64,000 nt of DNA from an uncultured Pelagibacteraceae bacterium (GTDB lineage: Bacteria; Pseudomonadota; Alphaproteobacteria; Pelagibacterales; Pelagibacteraceae): contig CABXTU010000004.1 of assembly GCA_902515205.1 (NCBI GenBank), forward strand, positions 1-64,000, read 5' to 3'. A program made the translations under genes and the position numbers. The notes below the pieces were generated by a model that was not told the DNA's origin, searched no databases, and saw nothing but the letters and a program-made list of their open reading frames with translations. Below are positions 56,719 through 64,000 of the stretch, one piece after another. The first letter of the stretch is position 1. Each line of letters begins with the position of its first letter.

Positions 56719-57882
56719 ATGAATGCTTTTATTGCAGCTGTTCTAGAAAAAAAAACCATCTTAGTCGCAAATGAAGGAAGACTTCTAAAAAAAAGTTTTT
56801 TAGGTATTGCTATTTTAGCAATGGCATTTCAAACCAATAATTTTGGAGAAATGGTAAGAAACACATTGGTGGATGCATATTTACAAGTTTCAGTATTTGT
56901 TGGTTTTACTCTTTTTATTTTTATTGGAATGGATGCTCTTACACGATTTAATATTTCCAATATTTTAGAAAAAACTAAAAAATTTCATGTTGTTATGGCT
57001 TCTTTATTGGGAGCATTACCAGGTTGTGGTGGGGCAATTGTAGTTGTTACTCAGTATATTCAAGGAAGAATAAGTTTTGGATCATTTGTTGCAGTTTTAA
57101 CTGCTACTATGGGTGATGCTGCTTTTTTACTTCTTGCCGCAGAACCTTTGACTGGCTTATTTATATTTATTTTAGGGGCTTTTGTAGGAACAATTTCTGG
57201 ATTCATTGTCGACAAAATTCATGGAGAAAATTATCTTCAAAGTAATTCAAAATTAAAGGTTGAATTTGAAAAAATTGAAAAAACTTTTGTTTCTAAATTC
57301 AATATATTTTGGATTTTAATATTTCTGCCTGGTTTTTTAATAGGTTTATTTTTAGCTTTTCAACAAGATATAGATCAAATACTAGGAACTCCTGATGGCT
57401 TAAGTATAACACATATAATAGGAGCTGCTGGTGCTATTTTGAGTATATTTATGTGGTCGCTCAATCCACTAAGTGACTTTCAATGCTCTACTGATAGAAG
57501 TAGAAATCTTTCATCAAGAGTTGTTGATACAACAAATTTTGTAACAACTTGGGTAATATGTGGATTTCTAACTTTTGAAATATTCATGTATTTTACAGAA
57601 TATGATTTAAAAACATTTTTTGATATCTGGTTGCCATTTGTGCCACTAATAGCAATTTTTTTTGGTTTTTTACCAGGTTGTGGACCACAAATTGTTATTA
57701 CCACATTTTACCTTAATGGTTTTATTCCACTATCTGCAGAAATAGGTAATGCTATTTCCAATGATGGTGATGCGTTATTTCCTGCTATAGCTTTAGCCCC
57801 TAAAGCCGCAATCATTGCAACCCTGTATAGTGCTGTTCCGGCAATTATTATTGCTTATGGTTATATGTTTTTTTTTGAATAA
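56719..57882 (+). CDS. Putative manganese transporter (10-TM family)
   Basis: This 387-residue polytopic protein has about ten hydrophobic segments and two related motifs, GALPGCGGAIVVVTQY near residue 97 and FLPGCGPQIVITTFYL near residue 318, which suggest an internal duplication. This matches the putative manganese transporter family (DUF2899/ArsP_2-like). The family is often annotated as an exporter, but direction of transport is not proved here. Position behind katG and irr fits a role in metal balance under oxidative stress. Confidence 0.75.
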   Translation: MNAFIAAVLEKKTILVANEGRLLKKSFLGIAILAMAFQTNNFGEMVRNTLVDAYLQVSVFVGFTLFIFIGMDALTRFNISNILEKTKKFHVVMASLLGALPGCGGAIVVVTQYIQGRISFGSFVAVLTATMGDAAFLLLAAEPLTGLFIFILGAFVGTISGFIVDKIHGENYLQSNSKLKVEFEKIEKTFVSKFNIFWILIFLPGFLIGLFLAFQQDIDQILGTPDGLSITHIIGAAGAILSIFMWSLNPLSDFQCSTDRSRNLSSRVVDTTNFVTTWVICGFLTFEIFMYFTEYDLKTFFDIWLPFVPLIAIFFGFLPGCGPQIVITTFYLNGFIPLSAEIGNAISNDGDALFPAIALAPKAAIIATLYSAVPAIIIAYGYMFFFE

Positions 57883-57940
57883 AAAAGTTTTTAAGTTTTT
57901 TAATTTTAGTAAGCTTATAAATATTTTTTCTAATAAAGAG

Positions 57941-57955
57941 TGATAATAATTCTTA
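57941..57955. promoter_or_regulatory. Fur-like box upstream of the eight-cysteine gene
   Basis: TGATAATAATTCTTA matches the 7-1-7 Fur-type consensus TGATAATNATTATCA at 12 of 14 positions. A second similar box starts 36 bases further on. Evidence is motif similarity in an A+T-rich region only. Confidence 0.35.
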
Positions 57956-57976
57956 TTCTCAAAAAAAATATGCTAA

Positions 57977-57991
57977 TGATAATTGTTCTCA
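57977..57991. promoter_or_regulatory. Second Fur-like box upstream of the eight-cysteine gene
   Basis: TGATAATTGTTCTCA matches the 7-1-7 Fur-type consensus at 12 of 14 positions, and both half sites are recognisable. It lies 45 bases before the ATG of the small cysteine-rich gene, a position fitting repression. Confidence 0.4.
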
Positions 57992-58035
57992 CTCATTTTT
58001 CTTGAATGTTTTTATTTCATGTTTAATTTATTGGA

Positions 58036-58215
58036 ATGCAAATAGAAAACTATAATTGTAAAAAATGTGGACTTACAATTTCATCCACGTGCTCAAAGTG
58101 TGAAAAAGTTGTGGATATAGAAATACTTGATGATGGTTGTATTGTACAAAAAACAAAGTGCGGAGATTGTGCAAATGCTCCAGTAGTAAAAGACATCTGC
58201 GCTCAACAAAAATAG
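58036..58215 (+). CDS. Small cysteine-rich (zinc-ribbon-like) protein, 59 residues
   Basis: This ORF is one residue below the ORF-track cutoff. It contains eight cysteines at residues 8, 11, 19, 22, 35, 42, 45 and 55, in pairs CKKC, CSKC and CGDC, so it probably binds one or two zinc (or iron) ions. The sequence starts MQIENYNCKKCGLTI. There is no signal peptide or membrane segment. Two Fur-like boxes lie upstream. I do not recognise a named family; a metal-buffer, zinc-ribbon regulator or ribosome-associated role are all open. Confidence 0.72.
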   Translation: MQIENYNCKKCGLTISSTCSKCEKVVDIEILDDGCIVQKTKCGDCANAPVVKDICAQQK

Positions 58216-58241
58216 TTGAGATAATTAATTTTTTTTTTACA

Positions 58242-58700
58242 TTAATAAATCTCTCCCCAATTATTTTTGTTTTTAATCCATCCTGAAAATTTTTCAGTTT
58301 TTACTTTACACCAATTATCTTCACATCTCTGGACCACTAAAAGTCTTCCTTTTTTGATTCTTGCAACAGGTTTAGAGAAGTTTGAAGGTTTATGGAAAAG
58401 AATCTTGTCTTTTAAGGAAATTATAGAATTTATCTTTTTCAATTGAGAAACATGTATCCACCCACTATTATTTTTAAGATCAATTATTCTTCTAAAATTT
58501 TCTTTTTTGTCTATTTGTTTAATTGGTAAATTTTTTTTCTTATAAATATATTTTATAGGTGACTCAAAACTTGGACCGTATCTAACATTGACTTTATTTT
58601 TTTTTAAAGATAAAAAAATCTCTTCAGAATTACAAATTGAAAAAAAAAATAGAGTAAAAATAATTATTAAATTTTTTTTTAAATAAATCATTTTAGACAT
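58242..58700 (-). CDS. Exported bacterial SH3-domain protein
   Basis: A signal peptide (IIIFTLFFFSICNSEE) leads into two bacterial SH3-like repeats: KVNVRYGPSFESPIKYIYKK with SGWIHVSQL, and a second ending NWCKVKTEKFSGWIKNKNNWG. Such proteins often bind cell-wall peptides. The 152-residue protein is the last gene of the ubiE operon and overlaps moeB by 8 bases. The partner is unknown. Confidence 0.85.
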   Translation of the reverse strand: MSKMIYLKKNLIIIFTLFFFSICNSEEIFLSLKKNKVNVRYGPSFESPIKYIYKKKNLPIKQIDKKENFRRIIDLKNNSGWIHVSQLKKINSIISLKDKILFHKPSNFSKPVARIKKGRLLVVQRCEDNWCKVKTEKFSGWIKNKNNWGEIY

Positions 58701-59439
58701 TTTTAAGTTTTTTAAGTTTCACTTTTCGAAAGTTTAGATTTAGTAAATCTAAAATTAATATTTGACCATTTAAACTTTTACCAATTTTTAAGATCTTTTT
58801 TAAAATTTCATTAGCCTGAATAGTACCAATAATACCTGCCACAGTTCCTATGACTCCCTCATATTCACAATTCATAACATCATCAACAACCTCTTTTTCT
58901 TGGAAAAAACTTTTTATACATGGTGTCCTTTTTTTCTTAAAATCAAAAGTAAAAATATGCCCCTCAAATTTACTAATAGCTCCAGTTACTAAAATCTTTT
59001 TTGACTCCTTGCAAAAATCATTAATCAAAAATTTTGTTTTAAAATTATCTGAACCATCTACGATATAATTATAATTTTTTATTATTTTAGCGCAATTATC
59101 TTTGTTCAATCTTATTTTGTAACAAAAAACTTTTGTTTTAGAATTAATATTTTTTAATTTTTTTTGAGCAGCTATAACTTTAAATTTTTTTAAATCATTA
59201 ACATCATAAAGACTCTGACGATGTATATTAGATAATTCGACATAGTCAGAGTCTATAATTCCTAGAGTACCTACACCTGCCCTTGTTAAAAATTCTGCAA
59301 CAGGGCAGCCTAAGCCTCCCATGCCAATAATTAATACTTTAGAATTTATAATTTTTTTTTGGCCTATGGCACCAATGTTTTTTAGTATAATTTGTCTTGA
59401 AAATCTTTCAATTTCATATTTATTTAATTTTAAATTCAT
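58693..59439 (-). CDS. ThiF/MoeB/HesA-family adenylyltransferase
   Basis: The 248-residue E1-like enzyme has RFSRQIILKNIGAIGQKKI, the nucleotide-binding GMGGLGCPVAEFLTRAGVGTLG and DSDYVELSNIHRQ. It should adenylate the C-terminus of a ThiS/MoaD-like carrier protein in thiamine, molybdopterin or related sulfur transfer. The zinc tetracysteine of E. coli MoeB is mostly lost: one pair reads PCIKS and the C-terminal pair is missing. Which pathway it serves is unclear. Confidence 0.85.
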   Translation of the reverse strand: MNLKLNKYEIERFSRQIILKNIGAIGQKKIINSKVLIIGMGGLGCPVAEFLTRAGVGTLGIIDSDYVELSNIHRQSLYDVNDLKKFKVIAAQKKLKNINSKTKVFCYKIRLNKDNCAKIIKNYNYIVDGSDNFKTKFLINDFCKESKKILVTGAISKFEGHIFTFDFKKKRTPCIKSFFQEKEVVDDVMNCEYEGVIGTVAGIIGTIQANEILKKILKIGKSLNGQILILDLLNLNFRKVKLKKLKNV

Positions 59440-59873
59440 TTACCAGTTGAGCCAAATCCGCCCTCTCCTCTTATTGTTTCTGGTAAATCATCAACTTCCT
59501 CTAAATCCATTTTGATGACAGGAGATAATATCATCTGTGCTATACGATCTCCATTATTTATAATAAAGTCTGAATCTCCGTGATTGAAAATTACAACTTT
59601 AATTTCTCCTCGATAGTCACTATCTATGGTTCCAGGTGTATTTAAAACAGTAATGTTATTCTTCACAGCTAAACCAGATCTTGGTCGAATTTGGATTTCA
59701 TAATTTTCTGAAAAGGCAACAGATAAACCTGTAGGAATTAAGAAAGAAGTTTTTGATTTTACGCAGATAGGCTTTTCAATAAATGCAGTTAGATCCATTC
59801 CGGAGGCTCCATTGGTTTTATATTCTGGTAACCTAACTGCAGGATTTAACTTTTTTATTAGTACTTTGACCAT
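59436..59873 (-). CDS. dut: dUTP diphosphatase
   Basis: Dut hydrolyses dUTP to dUMP, keeping uracil out of DNA. All five trimeric-dUTPase motifs are visible: GASGMDLTAFI, RPRSGLAVKN, LNTPGTIDSDYRGEIKV, DRIAQMILSPV and the C-terminal RGEGGFGSTGK. At 145 residues it is full length. It overlaps moeB by 4 bases and coaBC by one. Confidence 0.97.
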   Translation of the reverse strand: MVKVLIKKLNPAVRLPEYKTNGASGMDLTAFIEKPICVKSKTSFLIPTGLSVAFSENYEIQIRPRSGLAVKNNITVLNTPGTIDSDYRGEIKVVIFNHGDSDFIINNGDRIAQMILSPVIKMDLEEVDDLPETIRGEGGFGSTGK

Positions 59874-61078
59874 TAATTAATCTGTGCAACAATTCTATCT
59901 ACAATTTCCTCTGATATTTCAGATTTTTTCTTTAATGAAAGTTTGTCTTTTTTATTTAAAGGATACTTATAATGAATAGTAACTTCATTCTTATCAGACT
60001 CAAAGCCAATACCTTTTTTAGATATATCATTTGCTACAATCCAATCACAGTTTTTATTCTTCAACTTAGAAATTGCATTCTTTTCTAAATTATCAGTTTC
60101 TGCAGCAAAACCTATAACCAACTTTGGTCTCATGGAATTATGGTTTGAAACATAGTTCAGTATATCAACATTCTTTTCTAAATTTATAGTAAGATTATCT
60201 TTTTTTTTTAACTTACTATTACTTTTTTTAATTACTTTATAATCAGATACAGCTGCGGAAAATATTGCTATGTCCGTAGGAAGGCTCAGTTGAGTTGCTT
60301 TAAACATTTCTTCTGCAGTTTCTACCTTTATCAAATTTATATTTTCCTCAATCCTCAAGTTAGTAGGTCCTGATATCAATGTAGTATCAAAACCTCTTTT
60401 AGATAAAGATTTTGCTATTTCATATCCTTGCTTTCCGCTAGATTTATTTGTTATAAATCTTACAGGGTCAATATATTCATTCGTTGGACCTGCTGTAACT
60501 AGGGCTTTAATCTTTTTATTCTTTGATTGAGAGAATAAAAAGTTTTTTATTTCATAGTAAATTTCTTTTGGATCTGTCATCTTACCTTCTCCATATTCCC
60601 CACATGCCATATCACCAATAATTGGACCTATAAATCTATATCCATAACTTTTTAAAATTTTTATATTATCCTTAGTTGATTGATGTTCCCACATTCTTAC
60701 ATTCATAGCTGGGGCTAAAAAGACCTGCTTGTTTGAAGCAAGAATTACAGTTGAAGCCAAGTCTTCTGAAGAACCTTGACAAAATTTAGATATAGTGTTT
60801 GCAGTTGCAGGTGCAACAACTATTACGTCAGCCCATCTAGATAAAGCTATATGATCCATTTCTGTTTCATTTTCCACACTAAAAAGTTCATCGTAAACTT
60901 TACCTTGCGATAAAGATGCAACAGACAGTGGTGTAACAAATTCTTTTGCACTTTTAGTTAAAATTGTTTTAATTTCAGCATTGTTTTTTTTTAGTATTCT
61001 AATAGTTTCAAGACTTTTATAGGCTGAAATCCCACCACAAATTATAAATAAAATTTTTTTGTTTAATAAATCTTTCAT
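59873..61078 (-). CDS. coaBC: Bifunctional phosphopantothenoylcysteine decarboxylase/synthetase
   Basis: The 401-residue protein carries out two coenzyme A steps. The N-terminal CoaC half binds FMN (ICGGISAYKSLE, APAMNVRMWEH) and has the active cysteine in GDMACGEYGEGKM. The C-terminal CoaB half begins ALVTAGPTNEYIDPVRFITN and contains AAVSDYKV and KKKDNL. It is followed by dut, the common order dfp-dut. Confidence 0.97.
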   Translation of the reverse strand: MKDLLNKKILFIICGGISAYKSLETIRILKKNNAEIKTILTKSAKEFVTPLSVASLSQGKVYDELFSVENETEMDHIALSRWADVIVVAPATANTISKFCQGSSEDLASTVILASNKQVFLAPAMNVRMWEHQSTKDNIKILKSYGYRFIGPIIGDMACGEYGEGKMTDPKEIYYEIKNFLFSQSKNKKIKALVTAGPTNEYIDPVRFITNKSSGKQGYEIAKSLSKRGFDTTLISGPTNLRIEENINLIKVETAEEMFKATQLSLPTDIAIFSAAVSDYKVIKKSNSKLKKKDNLTINLEKNVDILNYVSNHNSMRPKLVIGFAAETDNLEKNAISKLKNKNCDWIVANDISKKGIGFESDKNEVTIHYKYPLNKKDKLSLKKKSEISEEIVDRIVAQIN

Positions 61079-61086
61079 TGGTTGAA

Positions 61087-62655
61087 TTAAAATACTAATA
61101 GACCAAAAATTACAAGGATTAATAAACCAATAATTGATTGATTTCTAAAAGCTGACATTTCTAGTTTTTTTGTATTCAAAGCTGTGTAAGAATTTGAGTT
61201 TTGGGGAATTTGACCATTTGCTAAATAAGTAAGGGCTTGATTGGCTTTATCCATAATTTCAGGAAACTCTGGCAATCTCTTAATTACTTCAGATGTGTTT
61301 TGAAGTGTCTCATTTATCGTTTTAACTGGATCTTTCGTTTCTTTTAACCAACTTTCAAGAACAGGCTTAGACGTTGTCCATATGTTAGTATCTGGATTTA
61401 ATTTTCTAGCAACACCCTCAACAACCACCATCGTTTTTTGTAGCATTAAAAGTTGGGGTTGCGTTTGCATATTGAATTTTTCAGTTACATCAAAAAGTTG
61501 TTTTAATAATCTTCCACCTGAAATATCTTTTACGGCTTGACCAAAAATTGGTTCACCAATAGATCTTAATGCTTGAGATAAATCATCAATTGGAACATTT
61601 TTAGGAACCAATCCAGCAATCAAATGGACTTCAGCGACTTTTTTGTAATCTCTTTGAATAAATCCAAATAAAATTTCAGCTAAAAATCTTTTACTCATTT
61701 TGTCAAGTCTACCCATTATTCCAAAATCAATAGGTACTATAAAACCATTGTTGTCTATAAATACATTTCCTTGATGCATATCTGCGTGAAAAAAACCATC
61801 TCTAACAGCATGTCTTAAAAAGTTTTGAATAATATCTTCAGCAATTTTTTTTGTATCTAGATTATTTTTTTTAAGTTCATCAGTTTCTCTGATAGAAACT
61901 CCATCTACCCAGTCTAATGTCATTACTTTTTCACTCGTAAAATTCCAGTAAATTTGAGGAACTCTAAATCCTACATCATTCTTTGTGTTTTCCGCATACT
62001 CATTTGCTGCAGCAGCTTCGAATCTAAGATCCATCTCAAGATTTGTAATTTCTTTTAACAAAAAAACTACCTCAACCAACTTAAGCCTTTTTGTTTTTTT
62101 GACCAGAGATTCTATCAAAAAAGCAAAAAGCATGATTGCATCTATCTCATCATTAAATATTTTTTTTATGTCAGGTCTTAAAATTTTTATAGCTACATCT
62201 TTTATTGTTCCATCATCATTGATTTGTGCTTTGTGTACTTGAGCAATCGATGCTGCTGCAACTGGTTCACTAAAATTAATTATAGAATTGTATGTATCAT
62301 CACCTAAATCTTTTTTAATTATATCTTTTGCTTGAGTTAAAGAAAAAGGTGGTAATTTATCTTGAAGATTTTCAAGTTTTTTTGAGAGTTCCTCGCCAAT
62401 AATATCTGGCCTGGTGGCCATGAATTGACCAAGTTTTATAAAAGTTGTTCCCATCGACTCTAGCGAATTAGATAATCTTTCCCCCTCATCTTTATTTGTG
62501 GCAATTTTTTTTTTGTGGGTAAAAGAAAATGCTAAGATTTTGAATAAAATTTTAATTGCTAAAGGTGGTTGTTGAAATTTTGAAGAAATATTTAGTATAT
62601 CTGATTTTGCAACTTTTCTACCTAGCTTAAATAGAGTAATTATTTTTTTAAACAT
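61087..62655 (-). CDS. ubiB: Ubiquinone biosynthesis ATPase/kinase-like protein UbiB
   Basis: UbiB is an ABC1/ADCK-family protein needed for ubiquinone synthesis. The KxGQ motif appears in FIKLGQFMATRPDII, followed by an alanine-rich nucleotide loop (AAASIAQVHKAQ), the catalytic DGFFHADMHQGN and a DFGIMGR metal motif, with a C-terminal membrane helix. The track start is 62667; the ATG at 62655 (MFKKIITLFK), overlapping the ubiE stop as TAATG, is equally or more likely. Confidence 0.95.
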   Translation of the reverse strand: MFKKIITLFKLGRKVAKSDILNISSKFQQPPLAIKILFKILAFSFTHKKKIATNKDEGERLSNSLESMGTTFIKLGQFMATRPDIIGEELSKKLENLQDKLPPFSLTQAKDIIKKDLGDDTYNSIINFSEPVAAASIAQVHKAQINDDGTIKDVAIKILRPDIKKIFNDEIDAIMLFAFLIESLVKKTKRLKLVEVVFLLKEITNLEMDLRFEAAAANEYAENTKNDVGFRVPQIYWNFTSEKVMTLDWVDGVSIRETDELKKNNLDTKKIAEDIIQNFLRHAVRDGFFHADMHQGNVFIDNNGFIVPIDFGIMGRLDKMSKRFLAEILFGFIQRDYKKVAEVHLIAGLVPKNVPIDDLSQALRSIGEPIFGQAVKDISGGRLLKQLFDVTEKFNMQTQPQLLMLQKTMVVVEGVARKLNPDTNIWTTSKPVLESWLKETKDPVKTINETLQNTSEVIKRLPEFPEIMDKANQALTYLANGQIPQNSNSYTALNTKKLEMSAFRNQSIIGLLILVIFGLLVF

Positions 62656-63359
62656 TAAATTTTCCATCCACTGTGAATTGAAACGATTCCACCTGACAAA
62701 TTTCTATAAGAGGATTTTTGAAAACCAGATTTTTTCATTAAATCTAGTAATTCCTCTTGATTGAGAAAATCTTCAATACTTTTTACAAGATATTCATAAG
62801 GATGTTTTTCCCCAACGACCAATTTTCCAATTGATGGGATTAGTTTTGAATAATTTTTATAAATTTTGTTTAAACCTGAGTTTTGTATTTTAGAAAATTC
62901 AAGACACATGAAACGACCTCCAGGCTTTAAGACACGATAAGCTTCTGAAAGAGCTTTATTTAAATTTTTAGTATTTCTTAGACCAAAACTGATAGTATAA
63001 AAATCAAAGAAATTTTTAGGAAGTGGAAGGTTTTCCGCAGAAGCAATAACCCATTTTACGTTTTTAAATCCATTTAATTTTTCTTTTCCTTTTTGAACCA
63101 TTCCTTTATTTGGGTCTAAACAAGTGATTTGAGAATTTTTATTCACATATTTTAAAATAAGTCTAGCAATGTCGCCTGTACCACATGCCACATCAATTAA
63201 TTTTTGATTTTGAGTAGGGTTCATCATATTTAATAAATCTTTTTTCCATAATCTATGGACACCTAATGACATAAGATCATTCATTAGGTCGTATTGACCA
63301 TAAACTTTGTTAAAAACAGTTTCTACTAGCCCTTTTTTGTTTTGAAGATATTGTTGCAT
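62655..63359 (-). CDS. ubiE: Ubiquinone/menaquinone C-methyltransferase UbiE
   Basis: UbiE methylates the quinone ring using SAM. The motifs KVYGQYDLMNDLMSLGVHRLWK, DVACGTGDIARLI and GLRNTKNLNKALSEAYRVLK are family signatures. The ORF track adds 62 residues upstream, reaching into mutM; the ATG at 63359 (MQQYLQNKKGLVETVFNKVY) is the natural start. It heads the leftward ubiE-ubiB-coaBC-dut run and is 31 bases from divergent mutM. Confidence 0.97.
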   Translation of the reverse strand: MQQYLQNKKGLVETVFNKVYGQYDLMNDLMSLGVHRLWKKDLLNMMNPTQNQKLIDVACGTGDIARLILKYVNKNSQITCLDPNKGMVQKGKEKLNGFKNVKWVIASAENLPLPKNFFDFYTISFGLRNTKNLNKALSEAYRVLKPGGRFMCLEFSKIQNSGLNKIYKNYSKLIPSIGKLVVGEKHPYEYLVKSIEDFLNQEELLDLMKKSGFQKSSYRNLSGGIVSIHSGWKI

Positions 63360-63390
63360 AAAAATAAATTTATATTGAATATAGTATGAA

Positions 63391-64000
63391 ATGCCAGAAT
63401 TACCAGAAGTAGAAGTTGTCAGACAGTCACTCAATAAAAAGATTAAACAAAAAAAGGTAAAAAAAGTAATAGTAAGAAATAGAAATTTGAGATTTACTAT
63501 ACCTTTTAATTTTGAAAATTTTTTAAAAGGTAAAAAAATAGTCAAAATAGATAGATTTTCGAAATATTTGATTTTTTGTTTATCTAATAAGAGTTATTGT
63601 TTATTACATCTAGGAATGTCGGGTACGGTGCATTTGGTTTTGAATAATAAAAGAAATCTTATAACAAATTCTAGTTTCTATAGTTCTCCAATTTTGCCGA
63701 AAAAACATAATCATGTAGAAATAATTTTTGAAAGTTTAAAAATTGTTTATAATGACCCTCGAAGATTTGGTTTTTTTGAAATTATTTCTAATTTTAATCT
63801 ATTAAAAAAAAGGTTTTCTCATTTAGGTCCTGAGCCATTTGAAGTAGAATTTAACTTAGATTATGTTTTTTCTTTTTTTAAGAACAAAAAAAAAAATATC
63901 AAAAATTTTTTATTAGATCAAAATTTTGTGTCAGGTATTGGTAACATTTATGCAAGTGAAATCTTATTCCTAACTAAGATTAATCCAAATATGCAGGTTT
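63391..64000 (+). CDS. mutM: Formamidopyrimidine-DNA glycosylase, partial (3' end beyond window)
   Basis: The reading frame starts MPELPEVEVVRQSLNKKI, with the catalytic proline-2 and glutamate-3 of MutM/Fpg, which removes 8-oxoguanine. HLGMSGTVHLV, DPRRFGFFEI and NFVSGIGNIYASEILF follow, and the window ends before the C-terminal zinc finger. About 203 codons are present. It is absent from the ORF track because it has no stop inside the window. The order mutM-ubiE is common in alphaproteobacteria. Confidence 0.96.
   Translation, partial: MPELPEVEVVRQSLNKKIKQKKVKKVIVRNRNLRFTIPFNFENFLKGKKIVKIDRFSKYLIFCLSNKSYCLLHLGMSGTVHLVLNNKRNLITNSSFYSSPILPKKHNHVEIIFESLKIVYNDPRRFGFFEIISNFNLLKKRFSHLGPEPFEVEFNLDYVFSFFKNKKKNIKNFLLDQNFVSGIGNIYASEILFLTKINPNMQV

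Noticed and set aside
63360-63545. 62-residue N-terminal extension of the ubiE ORF
   Set aside because: It runs into the mutM coding region and past the family N-terminus; the ATG at 63359 matches UbiE.
1-64000. Mobile elements, CRISPR arrays, phage or defence genes
   Set aside because: I saw no transposase, integrase, direct-repeat array or defence-type domain; gene content and order are core alphaproteobacterial throughout.

Overview
The window is a densely packed, strongly A+T-rich bacterial chromosome segment. Its gene order is that of an alphaproteobacterium near its replication origin (ppsR/maf, origin gap, hemE-hemH-hemJ-rho-mnmE-mnmG-rsmG-parA-parB, then holA-lptE-leuS on the other strand). 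The very short or overlapping gene junctions, Lys/Asn/Ile-rich proteins, missing members of otherwise conserved operons and the absence of mobile DNA point to a streamlined marine SAR11 (Pelagibacterales) genome. The taxon is inferred from gene order and style, not from a marker search. I saw no tRNA, rRNA, CRISPR array, insertion sequence or prophage.

Region by region. 1-1,327: maf (cut by the window edge) and ppsR run leftward from a gene-free gap (1,046-1,327). The gap holds a perfect DnaA box and three near-boxes and sits between ppsR and hemE, the classical alphaproteobacterial oriC position. 1,328-10,745: a rightward block for heme synthesis (hemE, hemH, hemJ), transcription termination (rho), tRNA wobble modification (mnmE, mnmG), 16S methylation (rsmG, carrying a parS site in its coding sequence) and chromosome partition (parA, parB). 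10,735-15,292: a leftward DUF3576-leuS-lptE-holA block. 15,479-16,477: a porin with a strong Shine-Dalgarno sequence and an intrinsic terminator. 16,533-20,451: a TPR-sulfotransferase, a ThiE/TenI-like protein, YggS, a YkuD-fold protein, a winged-helix regulator and a very small ArfA-like gene. 20,468-26,780: a leftward stretch grpE, dnaK, dnaJ, a 56-residue membrane protein, dapB, nth and a PfkB kinase. 26,817-32,319: rdgB, an LpoA-like protein, rsmI, a DolP-like lipoprotein and a MaeB malic enzyme. 32,370-50,519: a long rightward chain from murJ through trpS, nfu, bax-like, tsaB, fur, miaB, phoH, ybeY, lnt and metK to nusA-infB-rbfA-rpsO-pnp, interrupted only by a leftward polysaccharide deacetylase. 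50,613-53,245: fabA-fabB-fabI plus a 39-residue membrane ORF. 53,336-58,215: irr, katG, an Asp/Asn-hydroxylase-like protein, a putative manganese transporter and a small eight-cysteine protein. 58,242-63,359: a leftward ubiE-ubiB-coaBC-dut-moeB-SH3 operon, with mutM starting divergently and leaving the window.

The points most worth a second look are the oriC/parS pair, two near-identical Irr/PerR-type operators in front of irr and katG, the small genes missed by the ORF track, and two divergent gene pairs whose 5' coding ends overlap. I found no clearly new multi-gene system; this is mainly core genome.
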